64,000 nucleotides of DNA. It comes from VRUE01 sp036376915. Lineage in GTDB: Bacteria; Actinomycetota; Thermoleophilia; Solirubrobacterales; 70-9. The stretch spans positions 1 through 64,000 of the forward strand of contig DASUZK010000030.1 in NCBI GenBank assembly GCA_036376915.1, in the 5' to 3' direction. The position numbers and the translations under genes were made by a program. Positions 49,342 through 58,043 of this stretch are shown here, in pieces. Position 1 is the stretch's first letter. The number at the start of each line of letters is the position of its first letter. A model generated the notes under the pieces. The model was not told where the DNA came from, ran no database searches, and saw only the letters and a list, made by a program, of their open reading frames with translations.

Positions 49342-50260
49342 TCTTCTCGACCCGTCTCTTGTCCTTGGGCTCGTCGCGGGGCTCGAGCTGGATCTCGCGC
49401 TCGGCCCGCGGCGTGCCCTCTTCGATCTCCAGGCTGCGCTCGCGCTCGGCGTTCAGCTGGTGGCCGAAGAGGATCGCCAGGTTGGTGATCCAAAACCAGA
49501 CCAGCAGGGCGATGAGCCCACCCAGCGTTCCGTAGGTCTTGTCGTAGGAGCCGAAGTTGGCGACGTAGAGACCGAAGAGTGCCGAGGCGATCGCCCAGAT
49601 GACGACCGCCACGAGGCTGCCCAGCGTAACCCACCTGAAGCCACGGAGCTTCACGTTGGGCGAGGCGTAGTAGAGGACGGCGAGCATCAGCAGAAAAGCG
49701 CACAGCAGGAGCGGCCACTTGGCGAGATTCCAGACGTCCACCGCGGTCGAGCCGATCCCAAGCGGCTCGGCGACTGCTTCCACGACCGGTCCGGTGAGGA
49801 CCAGCGAGAGGGCGATCAATGCGAGCCCGATGACCATCGTCAGCGTCACCGCGATCTGCAGTGGCCGCAGCTTCCAGAACGGCCTGCCCTCCGGCGTCTC
49901 GTAGATCACGTTGGAGGCGCGAGTAAAGGCCCCCACGTAGCCCGAGGCCGACCACAGCGCAACCGCGAGACCCAGGACGAAGGTAAACCCGGCGGTACCG
50001 CGGTTTTCGGTGAGCGATTCGATCGGCCCGGAGAAGGTTTCCGCCGCGGAGCCTGGTCCGATCGAGGAGATGATCTCGGTCAGGCTCTCGGTGGTCGACT
50101 GGGGATCGCCGAAGAGGCCGATGAGCGAGACCATCGCGATCAAGGCCGGGAAGAGCGAGAGCAGGCCGTAGTAGGTGAGGGCCGCGGCCCAATCCGCGAG
50201 GTTGTCCTCTTTGAACTCTTCGAGGGTCCGCTTGAGCGTGGCAAAGAGACCCGTGCTCAT
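49328..50260 (-). CDS. yihY: YihY/BrkB-family inner membrane protein
   Basis: A 310-residue membrane protein with six predicted helices and the family's 'DNLADWAAALTYYGLLSLFP' opening, 'WKLRPLQIAVTLTMVIGLAL' and 'YGTLGGLIALLVWFWITNLA'. The function is not firmly known (once called RNase BN). The C-terminus is charged and cytoplasmic. I start at the ATG at 50260 with GGAGGAGG upstream; a TTG at 50287 would sit on the stop of the dehydrogenase gene. Confidence 0.88.
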   Translation of the reverse strand: MSTGLFATLKRTLEEFKEDNLADWAAALTYYGLLSLFPALIAMVSLIGLFGDPQSTTESLTEIISSIGPGSAAETFSGPIESLTENRGTAGFTFVLGLAVALWSASGYVGAFTRASNVIYETPEGRPFWKLRPLQIAVTLTMVIGLALIALSLVLTGPVVEAVAEPLGIGSTAVDVWNLAKWPLLLCAFLLMLAVLYYASPNVKLRGFRWVTLGSLVAVVIWAIASALFGLYVANFGSYDKTYGTLGGLIALLVWFWITNLAILFGHQLNAERERSLEIEEGTPRAEREIQLEPRDEPKDKRRVEKNERT

Positions 50261-50283
50261 CGCGGCGTCTCGCCTCCTCCCAC

Positions 50284-51471
50284 TCAAGGCTTGAGGACGA
50301 CCTTGATCGCCCCGTCTTCCTTTTTCTGGAACATCGAGTAGGCACTCGGCGCCTCTGCCAGCGGCAACTGGTGAGTGGTCAGGTCATCGACGCCGAGTGG
50401 GTCCTCGTCGCCTTCGAGCAACGGCAGGATCTCGTCGGTCCAGCGCCTCACGTGGGCTTGGCCCATGCGAATCTGCACGCCCTTGTCGAAGAGCTGCATC
50501 ATCGGCAGCGGATCTAGCTGGCCGCCGTAGACGCCGGAGATCGAGATCGTGCCGCCGCGGCGCACCGTGTCGATCGCCTCGAGCAGCGCAGAGAGTCGAT
50601 CGACCGCTGCCTTTTCGGTCGCCTTGGCCGCGAGCGCATCTGGCAGCAGACCGGTCGCCTTCTGAGCGAGCTCAGCGACATGGGCGCCGTGGGCCTCCAT
50701 GCCGACCGCGTCGATCACGCCGTCGGGCCCGCGCCCGTCGGTCATCTCCCCGATGACCGCCGGCACGTCCTCATGCTTGGATGAGTCGATCGCCTCCACC
50801 CCGTGGCGGCGGGCCATCTCCAGGCGCTCGGGGACCGAGTCGACGCCGATCACAGTCTCGGCGCCGCGGTGGCGGGCGATCCGTGCGCACATCTGTCCGA
50901 TCGGCCCGAGCCCGTAGACGGCGACGCTGCCCCCTTTCGGGATCGCCGCGTACTCCACCGCCTGCCAGGCGGTCGGCAGCACGTCGGAGAGGAAGAGGTA
51001 GCGCTCGTCGGGGGCGCCGTTCTCGGGCACCTGGATCGGGCCGAAGTGGGCTTGCGGCACCCGTAGGTACTCCGCCTGCCCGCCCGGCACCTTGCCATAG
51101 AGCTTGGTGTAGCCGAAGAGCGAGGCGCCCTTTTCCTGCTCGCGGTTCTGGGTGGTCTCGCACTGGGCGAAGAGCTTTTCCCTGCACATCCAGCACTCGC
51201 CGCAGGAGATGTTGAAAGGGATCACGACCCGGTCGCCCTCCTTGATGTGGCTGACCTCCGAGCCGACCTCCTCGACGATCCCCATCGGCTCGTGGCCGAG
51301 GACGTCGCCCTCCTCGATGAACATCCCCAGCACCTCATAGAGGTGGAGGTCGGAGCCGCAGATCGCAGTCGAAGTGATGCGGACGATCGCGTCGGTCGGC
51401 TGCTCGATCCTCGGATCGGGGACCTCGTCGACCCGGACGTCGCGCTTGCCGTGGAAAGTGAGCGCCTTCAT
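50284..51471 (-). CDS. Zinc-dependent dehydrogenase (glutathione-independent FDH-like)
   Basis: A 395-residue MDR enzyme. The catalytic zinc site is in 'CGSDLHLYEV' and 'LGHEPMGIVEEVG'; the structural zinc cluster is 'CGECWMCREKLFAQC'; the NAD motif is 'VYGLGPIGQMCARIA'. The layout matches the group containing Pseudomonas glutathione-independent formaldehyde dehydrogenase, though actinobacterial relatives act on varied alcohols. An AAGGAGGG site lies 7 nt before the ATG. It is followed by the YihY and topoisomerase genes on the same strand. Confidence 0.88.
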   Translation of the reverse strand: MKALTFHGKRDVRVDEVPDPRIEQPTDAIVRITSTAICGSDLHLYEVLGMFIEEGDVLGHEPMGIVEEVGSEVSHIKEGDRVVIPFNISCGECWMCREKLFAQCETTQNREQEKGASLFGYTKLYGKVPGGQAEYLRVPQAHFGPIQVPENGAPDERYLFLSDVLPTAWQAVEYAAIPKGGSVAVYGLGPIGQMCARIARHRGAETVIGVDSVPERLEMARRHGVEAIDSSKHEDVPAVIGEMTDGRGPDGVIDAVGMEAHGAHVAELAQKATGLLPDALAAKATEKAAVDRLSALLEAIDTVRRGGTISISGVYGGQLDPLPMMQLFDKGVQIRMGQAHVRRWTDEILPLLEGDEDPLGVDDLTTHQLPLAEAPSAYSMFQKKEDGAIKVVLKP

Positions 51472-51508
51472 CGTCAGCCCTCCTTCCTTCCTTCTCGTTT
51501 TCTTGTGC

Positions 51509-53515
51509 TCACGACGCCAACCCGAGGGGAATCTCCGGGCGGTTCCAGCTCTCGGCGACCCGCTCGGCCGCCGCTCGCTCCTGGGCGAGGATCTCCTCAG
51601 TGGCCGCTACCACGTCCTCGTCGCCGGCCCAGGCGGCGACCCGCCGCAGAAGCTCGTAGGCGGCGATCTCCAGATGCTCGAAGGCGAAAGCGAAGCCGGC
51701 GAGCTTGGTGGTCGAGTCAGGTTGGGCACCGAAGAAGGCGGAGAGATTGAGGCCACCGGCTCTCAGCACGGCGTCCTTGACCGACGAGGGGCCGGCACCG
51801 CGCTCCTCCAGCAGTCCCTCGATCCGCTCCAGGTGGCGCCGGGTCTCCTCCAGGTGCTCGCGGAATGCCGCCTCCAGGTGCTCGTCCTCGACCCTCTCGG
51901 CACCGGCTTTCAGCAGCTTCGCGGCCTGGCCCTCGAGGGCATGGACGTCACGCAGGTAGGCGATCAGCACGGAATCGAGCTGATCCTTCTCGACCCCGGC
52001 CAGCGAGGCCTCGACCGCCGTGTCGAAGTTCTGCTCCAGGCGCTCGGCCATCCGCGCCTCCTCCTCGGCGATACCGGCCGCCATCCGCGCCGTCGCCTTA
52101 TCACCGGCGCGCTCGGCAAGTCGCTTCAAAAGCTCATAGGCGGCGAGCTCCATGTGCTCGTAGGAGAAGGCGTGCATCGTCAGCTTCCCCGGCGTGTCGG
52201 GCTGGCTGGCCGCGAAGGCGACCATCGCCCAGCCGCCGCCCCTACCGGCCGCGTCCTTCAGCTTCGAGGGCTTACCGCCAAGCGCTTCGAGGCGCTCGCG
52301 CACGCGCCGCTCCTGGTCTTCGGTCTCGATCAGATGCTCTTCGAATGCCTGGCCGAGGCGCTCGTCGCCGGCGATCTTCGGCGCCGCGCGCAACTGCGCC
52401 AGAGCCTGCAGCTCGATCGAGTGAACGTCGGCCAGGTACTTGACCAGCTGATCCTCGCGATCGCGATCCCACTGGCGGGCCCCGACCCCGGTCTTCAGGT
52501 CTTCCACCCGCGCGCCGACGCTGTCCGCCTCGAGTGGCGGGGTCTCCTCGCCGCGACCCTCGCGCAGACCGCCCAGCAGCTCTTCCAACGCTTCGACGCC
52601 GCTGTGGCGCGGCTCCCAGCCAAGCTCGGTTCGAGCGCGGCTGGAGGACATCATCGGCGCGTCCAACGCCATGTCGAGCCAGCCCGGCGGGGTCGGCTGC
52701 AAGCGCATCCGCCAGCTCAGGTCGGCGAGCCGCCGCACCACTCGGGCCGACACCGGGAAGCTGCGCACACCGATCCGCTCGGCCAGCTCTCCGCCGCTGA
52801 GGGGCGGCTCGGCGGCGATGTTGAAAGCCCCGTCGACGTCGGCCAAGACGGCTCTCAGGTAAGCCCGGCCGACGTCCTCGGAGTGGACGGCCTGGAAGCG
52901 CAGGCGCTCGACCCTGGGCAAGGCGAGCAAGAGGCGTCGGCGTAGCAGGAAGCTCGGCAGGAAGGGCCCGATGAAGAGGCGGCGGATCTCGGTCGCTGCC
53001 TCGTCCTTGAAGATCAGCGCCGGGCGCAGTCGCACCACGCGCGTTTCGGGGTTGTCGGCCTCGAAGCGGTCCAGCACTCGCTCCACCGCGACCTTGTGGC
53101 GCGAGTAGAAGGAGGTCGGGGTGCCCTCGGTCGGCCAGCTCTCGTCGACCTCGCGGTCCTTGGGGCCGCGCGAGTAGACGCCGACGGAGGAGGCATGGAT
53201 CAACTTCGGCACGCCCGCCGAAGCGACGGCGTCGAAGACGCGCCGGCTGCCCTCGACGTTGATCCGCTCCAGCGTCACTGCGTCGCGCGAGGGCTGGATC
53301 GCCCAAGCGAGGTGAATGACGGCGTCGGCGCCCGCGAAGATCGCTCCCAAGTCAGCGGTGAGGACGTTTGCCTCGATCCAGCTCGTCTTCGGTTGCTCTC
53401 GGGTCGGCTCGCGTCGTGCCAGGCCGACGATCTCGTCGATCTCTTGGCTCTCGCCGAGAGCCTTGACCGTGCTGGTCCCGACATTGCCTGTCGCGCCAGT
53501 GATGACTACCTTCAT
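51509..53515 (-). CDS. SDR epimerase fused to two DUF892 ferritin-like domains
   Basis: A 668-residue three-part protein. Residues 1-310 are an extended SDR ('VVITGATGNVGTSTVKALGE', active-site Tyr in 'YSRHKVAVERVLDRF'). Residues about 345-500 and 505-660 are two DUF892/YciE-like four-helix domains, each with 'YLADVHSIELQALAQL'/'YLRDVHALEGQAAKLL' and 'FSYEHMELAAYELLKRLAER'/'FAFEHLEIAAYELLRRVAAW', where His/Glu pairs can hold a diiron centre. DUF892 proteins are induced by desiccation and osmotic stress. A stress-type promoter lies just upstream. The fusion suggests redox sensing or local repair, but no reaction is known. Confidence 0.85.
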   Translation of the reverse strand: MKVVITGATGNVGTSTVKALGESQEIDEIVGLARREPTREQPKTSWIEANVLTADLGAIFAGADAVIHLAWAIQPSRDAVTLERINVEGSRRVFDAVASAGVPKLIHASSVGVYSRGPKDREVDESWPTEGTPTSFYSRHKVAVERVLDRFEADNPETRVVRLRPALIFKDEAATEIRRLFIGPFLPSFLLRRRLLLALPRVERLRFQAVHSEDVGRAYLRAVLADVDGAFNIAAEPPLSGGELAERIGVRSFPVSARVVRRLADLSWRMRLQPTPPGWLDMALDAPMMSSSRARTELGWEPRHSGVEALEELLGGLREGRGEETPPLEADSVGARVEDLKTGVGARQWDRDREDQLVKYLADVHSIELQALAQLRAAPKIAGDERLGQAFEEHLIETEDQERRVRERLEALGGKPSKLKDAAGRGGGWAMVAFAASQPDTPGKLTMHAFSYEHMELAAYELLKRLAERAGDKATARMAAGIAEEEARMAERLEQNFDTAVEASLAGVEKDQLDSVLIAYLRDVHALEGQAAKLLKAGAERVEDEHLEAAFREHLEETRRHLERIEGLLEERGAGPSSVKDAVLRAGGLNLSAFFGAQPDSTTKLAGFAFAFEHLEIAAYELLRRVAAWAGDEDVVAATEEILAQERAAAERVAESWNRPEIPLGLAS

Positions 53516-53524
53516 CTCACGTTT

Positions 53525-53549
53525 CTACCCATGCCACCACAGAGGAAAC
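53525..53549 (-). promoter_or_regulatory. SigB-like stress promoter (GTTT-N15-GGGTAG)
   Basis: On the minus strand GTTT (53549-53546) and GGGTAG (53530-53525) are separated by exactly 15 nt. This is the form of SigB/SigF-family promoters. Transcription would start about 53518, so the SDR-DUF892 message would be nearly leaderless. Confidence 0.6.
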
Positions 53550-53558
53550 GCCGCTTGC

Positions 53559-54029
53559 CTACAGAGCCAGCGAAGCAGCCTTCAGGTGCAGCCCTTCGAG
53601 CCGGCGCAGCTGGCTCGTCGCCCGCTCCACCAAGGCGCCCAGCTCGAAACCCGAGAGATCGGCAGCATGGGTGTGCTCGAGTGCCCGCCACAGCCGACGC
53701 TTCCCCATGACGCCGATCTGCAGCAACTCCAGCTCGTCGAGGCGGCTCAGCGGCGAGTAGCCCCGAAGCTGCCCGTTCGGCTTCAACCGGCCCAGCCGCT
53801 CGCCGAGCACTGCCGCGGCCGGCTTCAGCTTGCTCTGGCCCACCCCAAGCCGATCCATCACCCTTTTCAACGTTTCGCGATCCGTCTCGACCTCAGCGCA
53901 GATCTCGACCAGCTCCGGGCCGAACTCCAGATCGCCTTCGTTGCTTGCGCGCAGTCTCCGCGCCAGCTCGACCCCCGCCGTGGCCCCTGCCAGGTGGTCG
54001 TTGAGGTAGATGGCGAGCAGCTCGCCCAT
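53559..54029 (-). CDS. Hypothetical helical (ferritin-like) protein
   Basis: A 156-residue all-helical protein ('MGELLAIYLNDHLAGATAGV', 'AEVETDRETLKRVMDRLGVG', 'YSPLSRLDELELLQIGVMGK'). The pattern of spaced His, Glu and Asp residues suggests a four-helix bundle related to ferritin-like stress proteins, but I do not recognise a named family. The ATG at 54029 has GAGGAG at 9 nt. The frame is open upstream into a DUF6766-like segment without a stop, so a longer translated form cannot be excluded. Confidence 0.65.
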   Translation of the reverse strand: MGELLAIYLNDHLAGATAGVELARRLRASNEGDLEFGPELVEICAEVETDRETLKRVMDRLGVGQSKLKPAAAVLGERLGRLKPNGQLRGYSPLSRLDELELLQIGVMGKRRLWRALEHTHAADLSGFELGALVERATSQLRRLEGLHLKAASLAL

Positions 54030-54479
54030 GCGGAGCCGCTCCTCAGCGAGGACTAAGCCGTCGCACGCCAGGCGCGTGCGGACGGCGACCCCGGATCGTG
54101 CGCAGAGCTTGGACGGTACGCGCGAGAGAAGGCGCGGTTCGAGTGCCTGGCGGCTCGGCTCCCACTTTCCTCTCCCGCAGCATGGCAGGGATTTACCCAG
54201 GTGGGGCCGGCTCGAAACATGGAGGGACTCCGGCGAGCCCCGCTGGCGCAGGTAGACGGCGAGGATCGCAAAGGAGCCGACGGCCAGGAACTCCGATTGC
54301 CAGTTCTCCATCACCGCCTGCCCGCCGCTCGAGGAGGTCAGGTAGCGCCAGAAGCCGAACTGGCTCTCCTGGTGGGCCAGCGCCTCCTCGTTATAGAGGT
54401 TGTGGCCGGCGATCGCCTGGCCTCCCAGCGCCAGCAGGAAGATCGCCAAGAAGAAGAGGGAAGGAGTTCTCTGGTCCAA
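54030..54479 (-). pseudogene. DUF6766-like membrane protein, 3' end lost
   Basis: Starting from a TTG at 54479, the first 75 residues match DUF6766 proteins: 'LFFLAIFLLALGGQAIAGHN', 'FGFWRYLTSSSGGQAVMENW', 'LAVYLRQRGSPES'. Two membrane helices are visible. After 'GSPES' the family's short acidic tail and stop are missing. The frame continues through 70 non-domain residues into the next gene. I infer loss of the normal end by deletion or mutation; the remaining part may still be made. Confidence 0.5.
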
Positions 54480-54490
54480 TCGCCTTCTTG

Positions 54491-54979
54491 CTAGGACTCT
54501 TCGTAGGGGTCTTTCTCCCCGGCCAGCTTCAGCGAGCCGTCCTTGGCGTCGGCGAAGTGGCGCTCTTGGATCGGCAGCGCCCACTCGACCAGCTCGGAGA
54601 CCTCGGCCTCTCGCGCGGACTCGTTCAGCTTGCCGAGCACGGCCCAGTGCCCGACCTCGCCCGCCTCGGCCATCGTCAGAAACTCGAACCCGTCTAGCCC
54701 GTCTGAATCCCCACCGAGGTAGGTCGACATCATGTCGGTCGCCTCGGCTTTCGTTTCCTGGGCCTTTTCGAGGATCGCGGTCTTCTTGCCGTCGCGGGCA
54801 TCGGCCAGCTCGGCGCAGCGCCGCTCGGTCTCCTCGGCCTCGTCGCGCATCTGCTTCAGGGTGGCGACGATTTCCTCGTCTTCGACCATTCCCTCGACCT
54901 CTTTGGTGGCGCCCTGCGCGGCTTGGGCAAGGCCCAGAACCTCCGCGAGCTTCTCCTCCATCGTCGTCAACTCGGCCAT
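54491..54979 (-). CDS. Hypothetical helical stress protein (ferritin-like)
   Basis: A 162-residue acidic, helical protein: coiled 'MEEKLAEVLGLAQAAQGATK', 'EDEEIVATLKQMRDEAEETE', and a C-terminal half 'EFLTMAEAGEVGHWAVLGKL', 'EVSELVEWALPIQERHFADA'. The Glu/His spacing in the second half resembles ferritin-like bundles near DUF892 genes. The function is unknown. GGAGGA lies 5 nt before the ATG, and a GGGTAG element is found about 40-45 nt upstream (55026-55031), consistent with the stress regulon. Confidence 0.7.
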   Translation of the reverse strand: MAELTTMEEKLAEVLGLAQAAQGATKEVEGMVEDEEIVATLKQMRDEAEETERRCAELADARDGKKTAILEKAQETKAEATDMMSTYLGGDSDGLDGFEFLTMAEAGEVGHWAVLGKLNESAREAEVSELVEWALPIQERHFADAKDGSLKLAGEKDPYEES

Positions 54980-55231
54980 CCTGTCCTCCTTCAGTTTCAG
55001 TTGCGGATGAGACGAACGCTGACTTCCTACCCAGGTCAGCGTGCCTCGAATCCTCCTGATGCTGTGCTGATATCTGCCACGGGTCCCCGTACATGCTCTA
55101 GGCTGAGCACAGGTCGAGCAGACACTTGTCGCGCGGAATTGGCTGTGTCTGCCCTTGAGCCGATAACTGGGAACCGCTTACCGCGTTTGGCTCTTTCCGG
55201 GATTCGGGAATCACCGAAAGAAAGAGCTTCC

Positions 55232-55588
55232 ATGACGGTCGACACTAACGGCCGGGAGGTCCGCGCCGGGACCCTGTGTATCCGGACGCATCGCGACGGC
55301 TCTACCTGCACCGTCGTCCTCGCCGGCGAACTTGACCTGGCAAATACCGATGAGCTTTGGGGCGAGCTGAAGCGGGCGGAAAATGACGGTACCGCTCCCA
55401 GCATCGTCCTGGACATGACCGAGCTGGAGTTCATCGACTCCACCGGTATCTCGATTCTCGTCGCGATGCACCAACGCCTGAATTCGGATGGCGATCGCTT
55501 CAAGCTCGTGCGTAGTGAGGCGAGCGCAGTCAATCGGGTCCTTGCCCTGACCGGGCTGGACAAATCGATTCCGCACGTGGACTCCTAG
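55232..55588 (+). CDS. STAS-domain anti-sigma factor antagonist
   Basis: A 118-residue SpoIIAA/RsbV-like protein with 'TCTVVLAGELDLANTDELWG', 'IVLDMTELEFIDSTGISILV' (phospho-acceptor Ser in 'DSTG') and 'NRVLALTGLDKSIP'. It should bind an anti-sigma kinase in its unphosphorylated form and so free a SigB/SigF-type factor. Its place beside genes with GTTT/GGGTA promoters fits control of that regulon; the partner kinase and sigma factor are not in the window. The ATG at 55232 is the first that gives the domain. Confidence 0.88.
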   Translation: MTVDTNGREVRAGTLCIRTHRDGSTCTVVLAGELDLANTDELWGELKRAENDGTAPSIVLDMTELEFIDSTGISILVAMHQRLNSDGDRFKLVRSEASAVNRVLALTGLDKSIPHVDS

Positions 55589-55617
55589 GAAAAGAAGCGC
55601 ACCTGGATCGCGAAACC

Positions 55618-55642
55618 GTTTCGTCCTCCGTCCTGGGGGTAG
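55618..55642 (+). promoter_or_regulatory. SigB-like stress promoter (GTTT-N15-GGGTAG)
   Basis: GTTT at 55618-55621 and GGGTAG at 55637-55642, spaced 15 nt, precede the small gene at 55681 by about 40 nt. The hexamer and spacing are identical to those upstream of the SDR-DUF892 gene. Confidence 0.6.
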
Positions 55643-55680
55643 CTCGCTCAGTACTGCAAGCGAGCCAGGAGGCGAAGGAA

Positions 55681-55911
55681 ATGGGTTCTCAGGAGACCGG
55701 CCAGATCACCGGCACCAAGGACAAGGACTACAACGTGATCTGGTTCACCGAGCAGTGCCTCAGCAACGTCCTGCGGTTGGAGACCTATGTGGAGGACGCC
55801 GAGCGCGAGGATGACTCTGAGCTGGCCGACTTCTTCCGGCGCGCTCAGGAAACGAGCCGCAAGGGCGCCGAGCAGGGCAAGGAGATGCTGGCGCAGCGCC
55901 TGCGGGGCTGA
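55681..55911 (+). CDS. Small hypothetical stress protein
   Basis: A 76-residue acidic, mostly helical protein ('NVIWFTEQCLSNVLRLETYV', 'ELADFFRRAQETSRKGAEQG'). I do not recognise a family. It has an AAGGA ribosome site and a SigB-like promoter 40 nt upstream, so expression under general stress is likely. It converges on the F420-dependent enzyme gene. Confidence 0.7.
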   Translation: MGSQETGQITGTKDKDYNVIWFTEQCLSNVLRLETYVEDAEREDDSELADFFRRAQETSRKGAEQGKEMLAQRLRG

Positions 55912-55933
55912 GTGGAGCAGGGCAGCCCAGCGA

Positions 55934-56890
55934 TTACCGGAAGGCGGGGAGCACCTCGCGCTCATAGAAGTCGAAGAAGCCGTCCTGCTCGGGACCAATC
56001 TGGTGTACGTAGACGTGGTCATAGCCGGCGTCGACGTACTCTTGTATCGCCGTCCGGTGGCGCTCGGGGTCTGGGCCGCATACGACGCTCTCGGCGATGT
56101 CGTCGGTGTCCAGCACCTCGGCCGCCTCTTCGAAGTGCGCCGGCAGCGGTAGCTCCAGGAAATAGCTGCCGTCGATCGCGCCATTGGGCCATTGCTTCAG
56201 TGCTGTCTGCTTCGCCGCCGCCTCGTCCTCAGCCCAGCAGACGTGAAGCTGGCCATAGGTCGGCTTGCCTTTCCCGCCTTCGGACCGGAACCGCTCGATC
56301 GACTCGACTACCGGCGCGGTGCCCACCAGCCCGTCGCCTACGCGAGCGGCGAGCTCGACCGAGCTCTCGCCAGCAACCGCAACCAGTAGCGGCGGCAGCT
56401 CGTCAGGCAGAGAGTAGATCCGCGCGTTTTCGACGGTGAAGTGCTCGCCGCGATGGCTGGTCAGGTTCCCCTCCCAGAGCTCGCGGATCACCTCGATCGC
56501 CTCCTCGAGGCGGTGCTGGCGCTCGACCACCCCGGGCCAGCGGTCGCCGAGGATGTGCTCGTTGAGGTTCTCGCCGGTGCCAACCCCGAGCGAGAAGCGA
56601 CCCGGCAGGAGGCTCGCGGCGGTGGCGGCAGCCTGGGCGACGATCGCCGGCTGGATGCGCGTCGTCGGGCAGGTGACCCCGGTCATCAGCTCGATCCGCT
56701 CGGTTCGCTGGGAGATCGCCCCCAGCGCCCCCCAGACGAAAGGGCTCTCGCCCTGCTCGTCCACCCAGGGGTGGAAGTGGTCTGAGATCGAGGCAAAGAC
56801 AAACCCTGCCTGCTCGGCGCGCTCCGCCTGGGCAACGAGCGTCGGCGCATCGAACTCCTCGCTCGAGAGCGTGTAGCCGAGCTTGGTCAT
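55934..56890 (-). CDS. F420-dependent LLM-class oxidoreductase (F420 G6PDH-like family)
   Basis: A 318-residue (beta/alpha)8 luciferase-like enzyme. 'ASISDHFHPWVDEQGESPFV', 'MTGVTCPTTRIQPAIVAQAA', 'LGVGTGENLNEHILGDRWPG' and 'VAVAGESSVELAARVGDGLV' match the group that includes F420-dependent glucose-6-phosphate dehydrogenase and related hydride transferases. Coenzyme F420 use fits an actinobacterium. The substrate cannot be set from sequence. The ATG at 56890 gives the typical N-terminus. Confidence 0.88.
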   Translation of the reverse strand: MTKLGYTLSSEEFDAPTLVAQAERAEQAGFVFASISDHFHPWVDEQGESPFVWGALGAISQRTERIELMTGVTCPTTRIQPAIVAQAAATAASLLPGRFSLGVGTGENLNEHILGDRWPGVVERQHRLEEAIEVIRELWEGNLTSHRGEHFTVENARIYSLPDELPPLLVAVAGESSVELAARVGDGLVGTAPVVESIERFRSEGGKGKPTYGQLHVCWAEDEAAAKQTALKQWPNGAIDGSYFLELPLPAHFEEAAEVLDTDDIAESVVCGPDPERHRTAIQEYVDAGYDHVYVHQIGPEQDGFFDFYEREVLPAFR

Positions 56891-56956
56891 CTCCTGCGAG
56901 AGCTACCCGTTTGAGCGTGACTCACGCCCGACAACGCGATTCGCACTCATTCGCGG

Positions 56957-56980
56957 GTTCAGCCGCACGTCTTCGGGTAA
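56957..56980 (+). promoter_or_regulatory. SigB-like promoter of the CsbD gene
   Basis: GTTC (56957-56960) and GGGTAA (56975-56980) are spaced 14 nt, about 35 nt before the CsbD start. CsbD genes are classical SigB targets, which supports the motif assignment. Confidence 0.5.
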
Positions 56981-57014
56981 CCGGAGAGCCGTACCCACGA
57001 AAGAAAGGCTCGAC

Positions 57015-57203
57015 ATGGGAATCCTCGACAAGATCACCGGCAGGGCGAAGCAAGCGGCGGGCGACCTCGCCGGCGATGCTTCTCTGCGCCGCCAGGGCAA
57101 ACGGGAGGAGCGCAAGGGCGAGAAGAAGGAGGAGCTAGGCCACGCACAGGAGCGCGCGGATGAGAAGGCCGAGGAGGTCGCGGACTTGGAGCGCAAAACC
57201 TGA
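57015..57203 (+). CDS. csbD: CsbD-family general stress protein
   Basis: A 62-residue highly charged protein with the CsbD pattern 'MGILDKITGRAKQAAGDLAG' followed by 'LRRQGKREERKGEKKEEL'. CsbD proteins are abundant under SigB-type stress in Bacillus and relatives, with unknown molecular role. AAAGAAAGG precedes the ATG. The upstream promoter-like element fits stress control. Confidence 0.88.
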   Translation: MGILDKITGRAKQAAGDLAGDASLRRQGKREERKGEKKEELGHAQERADEKAEEVADLERKT

Positions 57204-57222
57204 GCCTCGTCCCCATCCAGCG

Positions 57223-58038
57223 CTAGGAGGACAGCAGGATGATCAGGTTGAGGAGAACCGCCGCGGGAGTGCCTACCAGGGAGAGGGTGCGAAAGAAACG
57301 GGCGAAGCCACCGCGATAGCGCACGCTCTCCATCAGCAACAGCCCGACGACGTGGGCCATGTTGATCAAGGCGACGGCGATCGCAGCGCCGATCGCGACG
57401 GCCTTCCAGCCGCTCGGGGGGCCGTCCGACTGGGCGCTGACCGCCGCTGCAAGCACGATCGCGACGATGGTTCCGATCACGCCGGCGCACATGCCCGCGA
57501 AGTCCGACCTCGAGAGACCTGGCAGGTAAGCGGAGCTGACCTCGTGCTCGGCTTCGTGGTCGACCGTTCCTCGCGGCGCCTCCTCGACATCGACGACGTG
57601 ACTCGGAGAGCCATTCGCGGCGGGCGATGCGAGCTTGACGATTCGCAGCGGCGGCTCGATCGCTTCCTCCGCCCGCTCGGTCAGATCGCCTTCGAACCAG
57701 CGCGACTCCGATGTCTCGCGCTCGAAAATCACGACCTCGTCGGCAGGAGCCTCGAGCAGTGCGTCTTGAGCGGCTTGGATCGGATCGGGATCGCCGACCT
57801 CGCCGCGCGCTCTGAGCCCCGCGTCGCGCAGGCTGTCGAGCGATACCTGGAGCTTTTCGCTCGCTTCGCGTTTTGGCCCATCGATGTCCCCGAGGGTGTG
57901 GCGCAGCGGGTTCGCCTCGACCGGCGCCGCTATGAGTCGCAGGTCGACCTCCTCACCGTCAGCCGCGGAGCGCAGTTGCTCGATTGCCTCAGGCCCGCTG
58001 ATCGGATCGGCGATGACAGCAACGACTCGGCGGGTCAT
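57223..58038 (-). CDS. Usp-like domain protein with three C-terminal membrane helices
   Basis: A 271-residue protein. The N-terminal 140 residues look like a universal-stress-type alpha/beta domain ('VVAVIADPISGPEAIEQLRS', 'DPIQAAQDALLEAPADEVVI', 'RWFEGDLTERAEEA'). The C-terminal part has three hydrophobic helices ('MCAGVIGTIVAIVLAAAVSA', 'KAVAIGAAIAVALINMAHVV', 'LSLVGTPAAVLLNLIILLS'). This places a nucleotide-binding-like sensor on the inner membrane. It probably shares an operon with the Rho_N-like gene upstream (5-nt gap). Confidence 0.72.
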   Translation of the reverse strand: MTRRVVAVIADPISGPEAIEQLRSAADGEEVDLRLIAAPVEANPLRHTLGDIDGPKREASEKLQVSLDSLRDAGLRARGEVGDPDPIQAAQDALLEAPADEVVIFERETSESRWFEGDLTERAEEAIEPPLRIVKLASPAANGSPSHVVDVEEAPRGTVDHEAEHEVSSAYLPGLSRSDFAGMCAGVIGTIVAIVLAAAVSAQSDGPPSGWKAVAIGAAIAVALINMAHVVGLLLMESVRYRGGFARFFRTLSLVGTPAAVLLNLIILLSS

Positions 58039-58043
58039 CGTTA

